A stretch of DNA of 9,085 nt from an uncultured beta proteobacterium (lineage in GTDB: Bacteria > Pseudomonadota > Gammaproteobacteria > Burkholderiales > Burkholderiaceae_C). The stretch lies in assembly GCA_903958915.1 (NCBI GenBank), contig CAJBVC010000253.1:1-9085 (forward strand), in the 5' to 3' direction. Under the pieces are notes generated by a model. The model had not been told where the DNA came from and searched no databases. It worked only from the letters and a program-made list of their open reading frames with translations. Positions 8,950 through 9,085 of this stretch are shown piece by piece (the first letter of the stretch is position 1; each line of letters starts with the position of its first letter). The translations under genes were made by a program, and so were the position numbers.

Positions 8950-9085
8950 CTAGATAAGCGTCAGGGGTGCTGCCGTGGTCGATCCGGCGGCGCGGACCAG
9001 GCCCGGGAGCAATTCTGCGGCGGTATTGGCGGCTTGCACCAGGTTCCATTGTGCGTCGTTGAGAAACTCTTGCCGCACCGCGTGG
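8950..9085 (-). CDS. C-terminal end of an unidentified protein (cut by right window edge)
   Basis: A minus-strand frame runs open from the right edge to TAG at 8950-8952, giving 44 residues that end LVRAAGSTTAAPLTLI. The residues before, beginning HAVRQEFLNDAQWNLVQAAN, have a natural helical, Ala/Leu-rich composition. By my count about 73% of third codon positions are G or C, in keeping with the neighbours. It converges with glnB, with 20 bases between stops. I do not recognise the family from this short tail. The overlapping longer minus-strand frame through glnB is Arg/His-rich antisense and is not preferred. Confidence 0.5.
   Translation of the reverse strand, partial: HAVRQEFLNDAQWNLVQAANTAAELLPGLVRAAGSTTAAPLTLI

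Overview
The window looks like ordinary chromosome from a beta-proteobacterium of the order Burkholderiales. It is most like the family Comamonadaceae (Rhodoferax, Polaromonas or Curvibacter type). This rests on protein character (a K+-independent H+-pyrophosphatase, a nadE-glnB pair, an 'SHDLRQP' hybrid kinase), the fairly high GC, and small palindromic repeats of a kind I associate with that family. The genus is inferred; no search was run.

Layout, left to right. (1) The C-terminal part of a membrane hybrid sensor histidine kinase (+, cut by the left edge) converges with a NarL/LuxR-type response regulator (-), with one base between the stop codons. (2) A strong bidirectional hairpin terminator separates the regulator from hppA (-), a proton-pumping membrane pyrophosphatase. 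(3) A 235-bp divergent control region lies between hppA and ppa (+), the soluble pyrophosphatase. A stand-alone CheW-type coupling protein (+) follows. (4) A FemAB-like/GNAT-superfamily protein (-) converges on cheW and is divergent from nadE. (5) nadE (glutamine-dependent NAD+ synthetase) and glnB (PII) form a tight two-gene unit (+). The last 44 codons of an unidentified gene (-) reach the right edge.

Functionally there are three themes. One is signal transduction (kinase, regulator, CheW). One is pyrophosphate handling: hppA would save PPi energy as a proton gradient, while ppa burns it off. The third is nitrogen status coupled to NAD+ synthesis (nadE-glnB; NadE releases PPi and uses glutamine, PII senses 2-oxoglutarate/ATP/ADP and is modified by uridylylation).

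No new multi-gene system is visible. The unusual element is at a smaller scale. A compound palindromic repeat of about 150 bp sits in frame inside the FemAB-like gene, adding roughly 46 residues between two conserved strands. A related 35-nt sequence lies in the inter-domain linker of the neighbouring nadE, read on the opposite strand relative to its host gene. The longest non-coding stretch is 235 bp, so there are no large empty regions.
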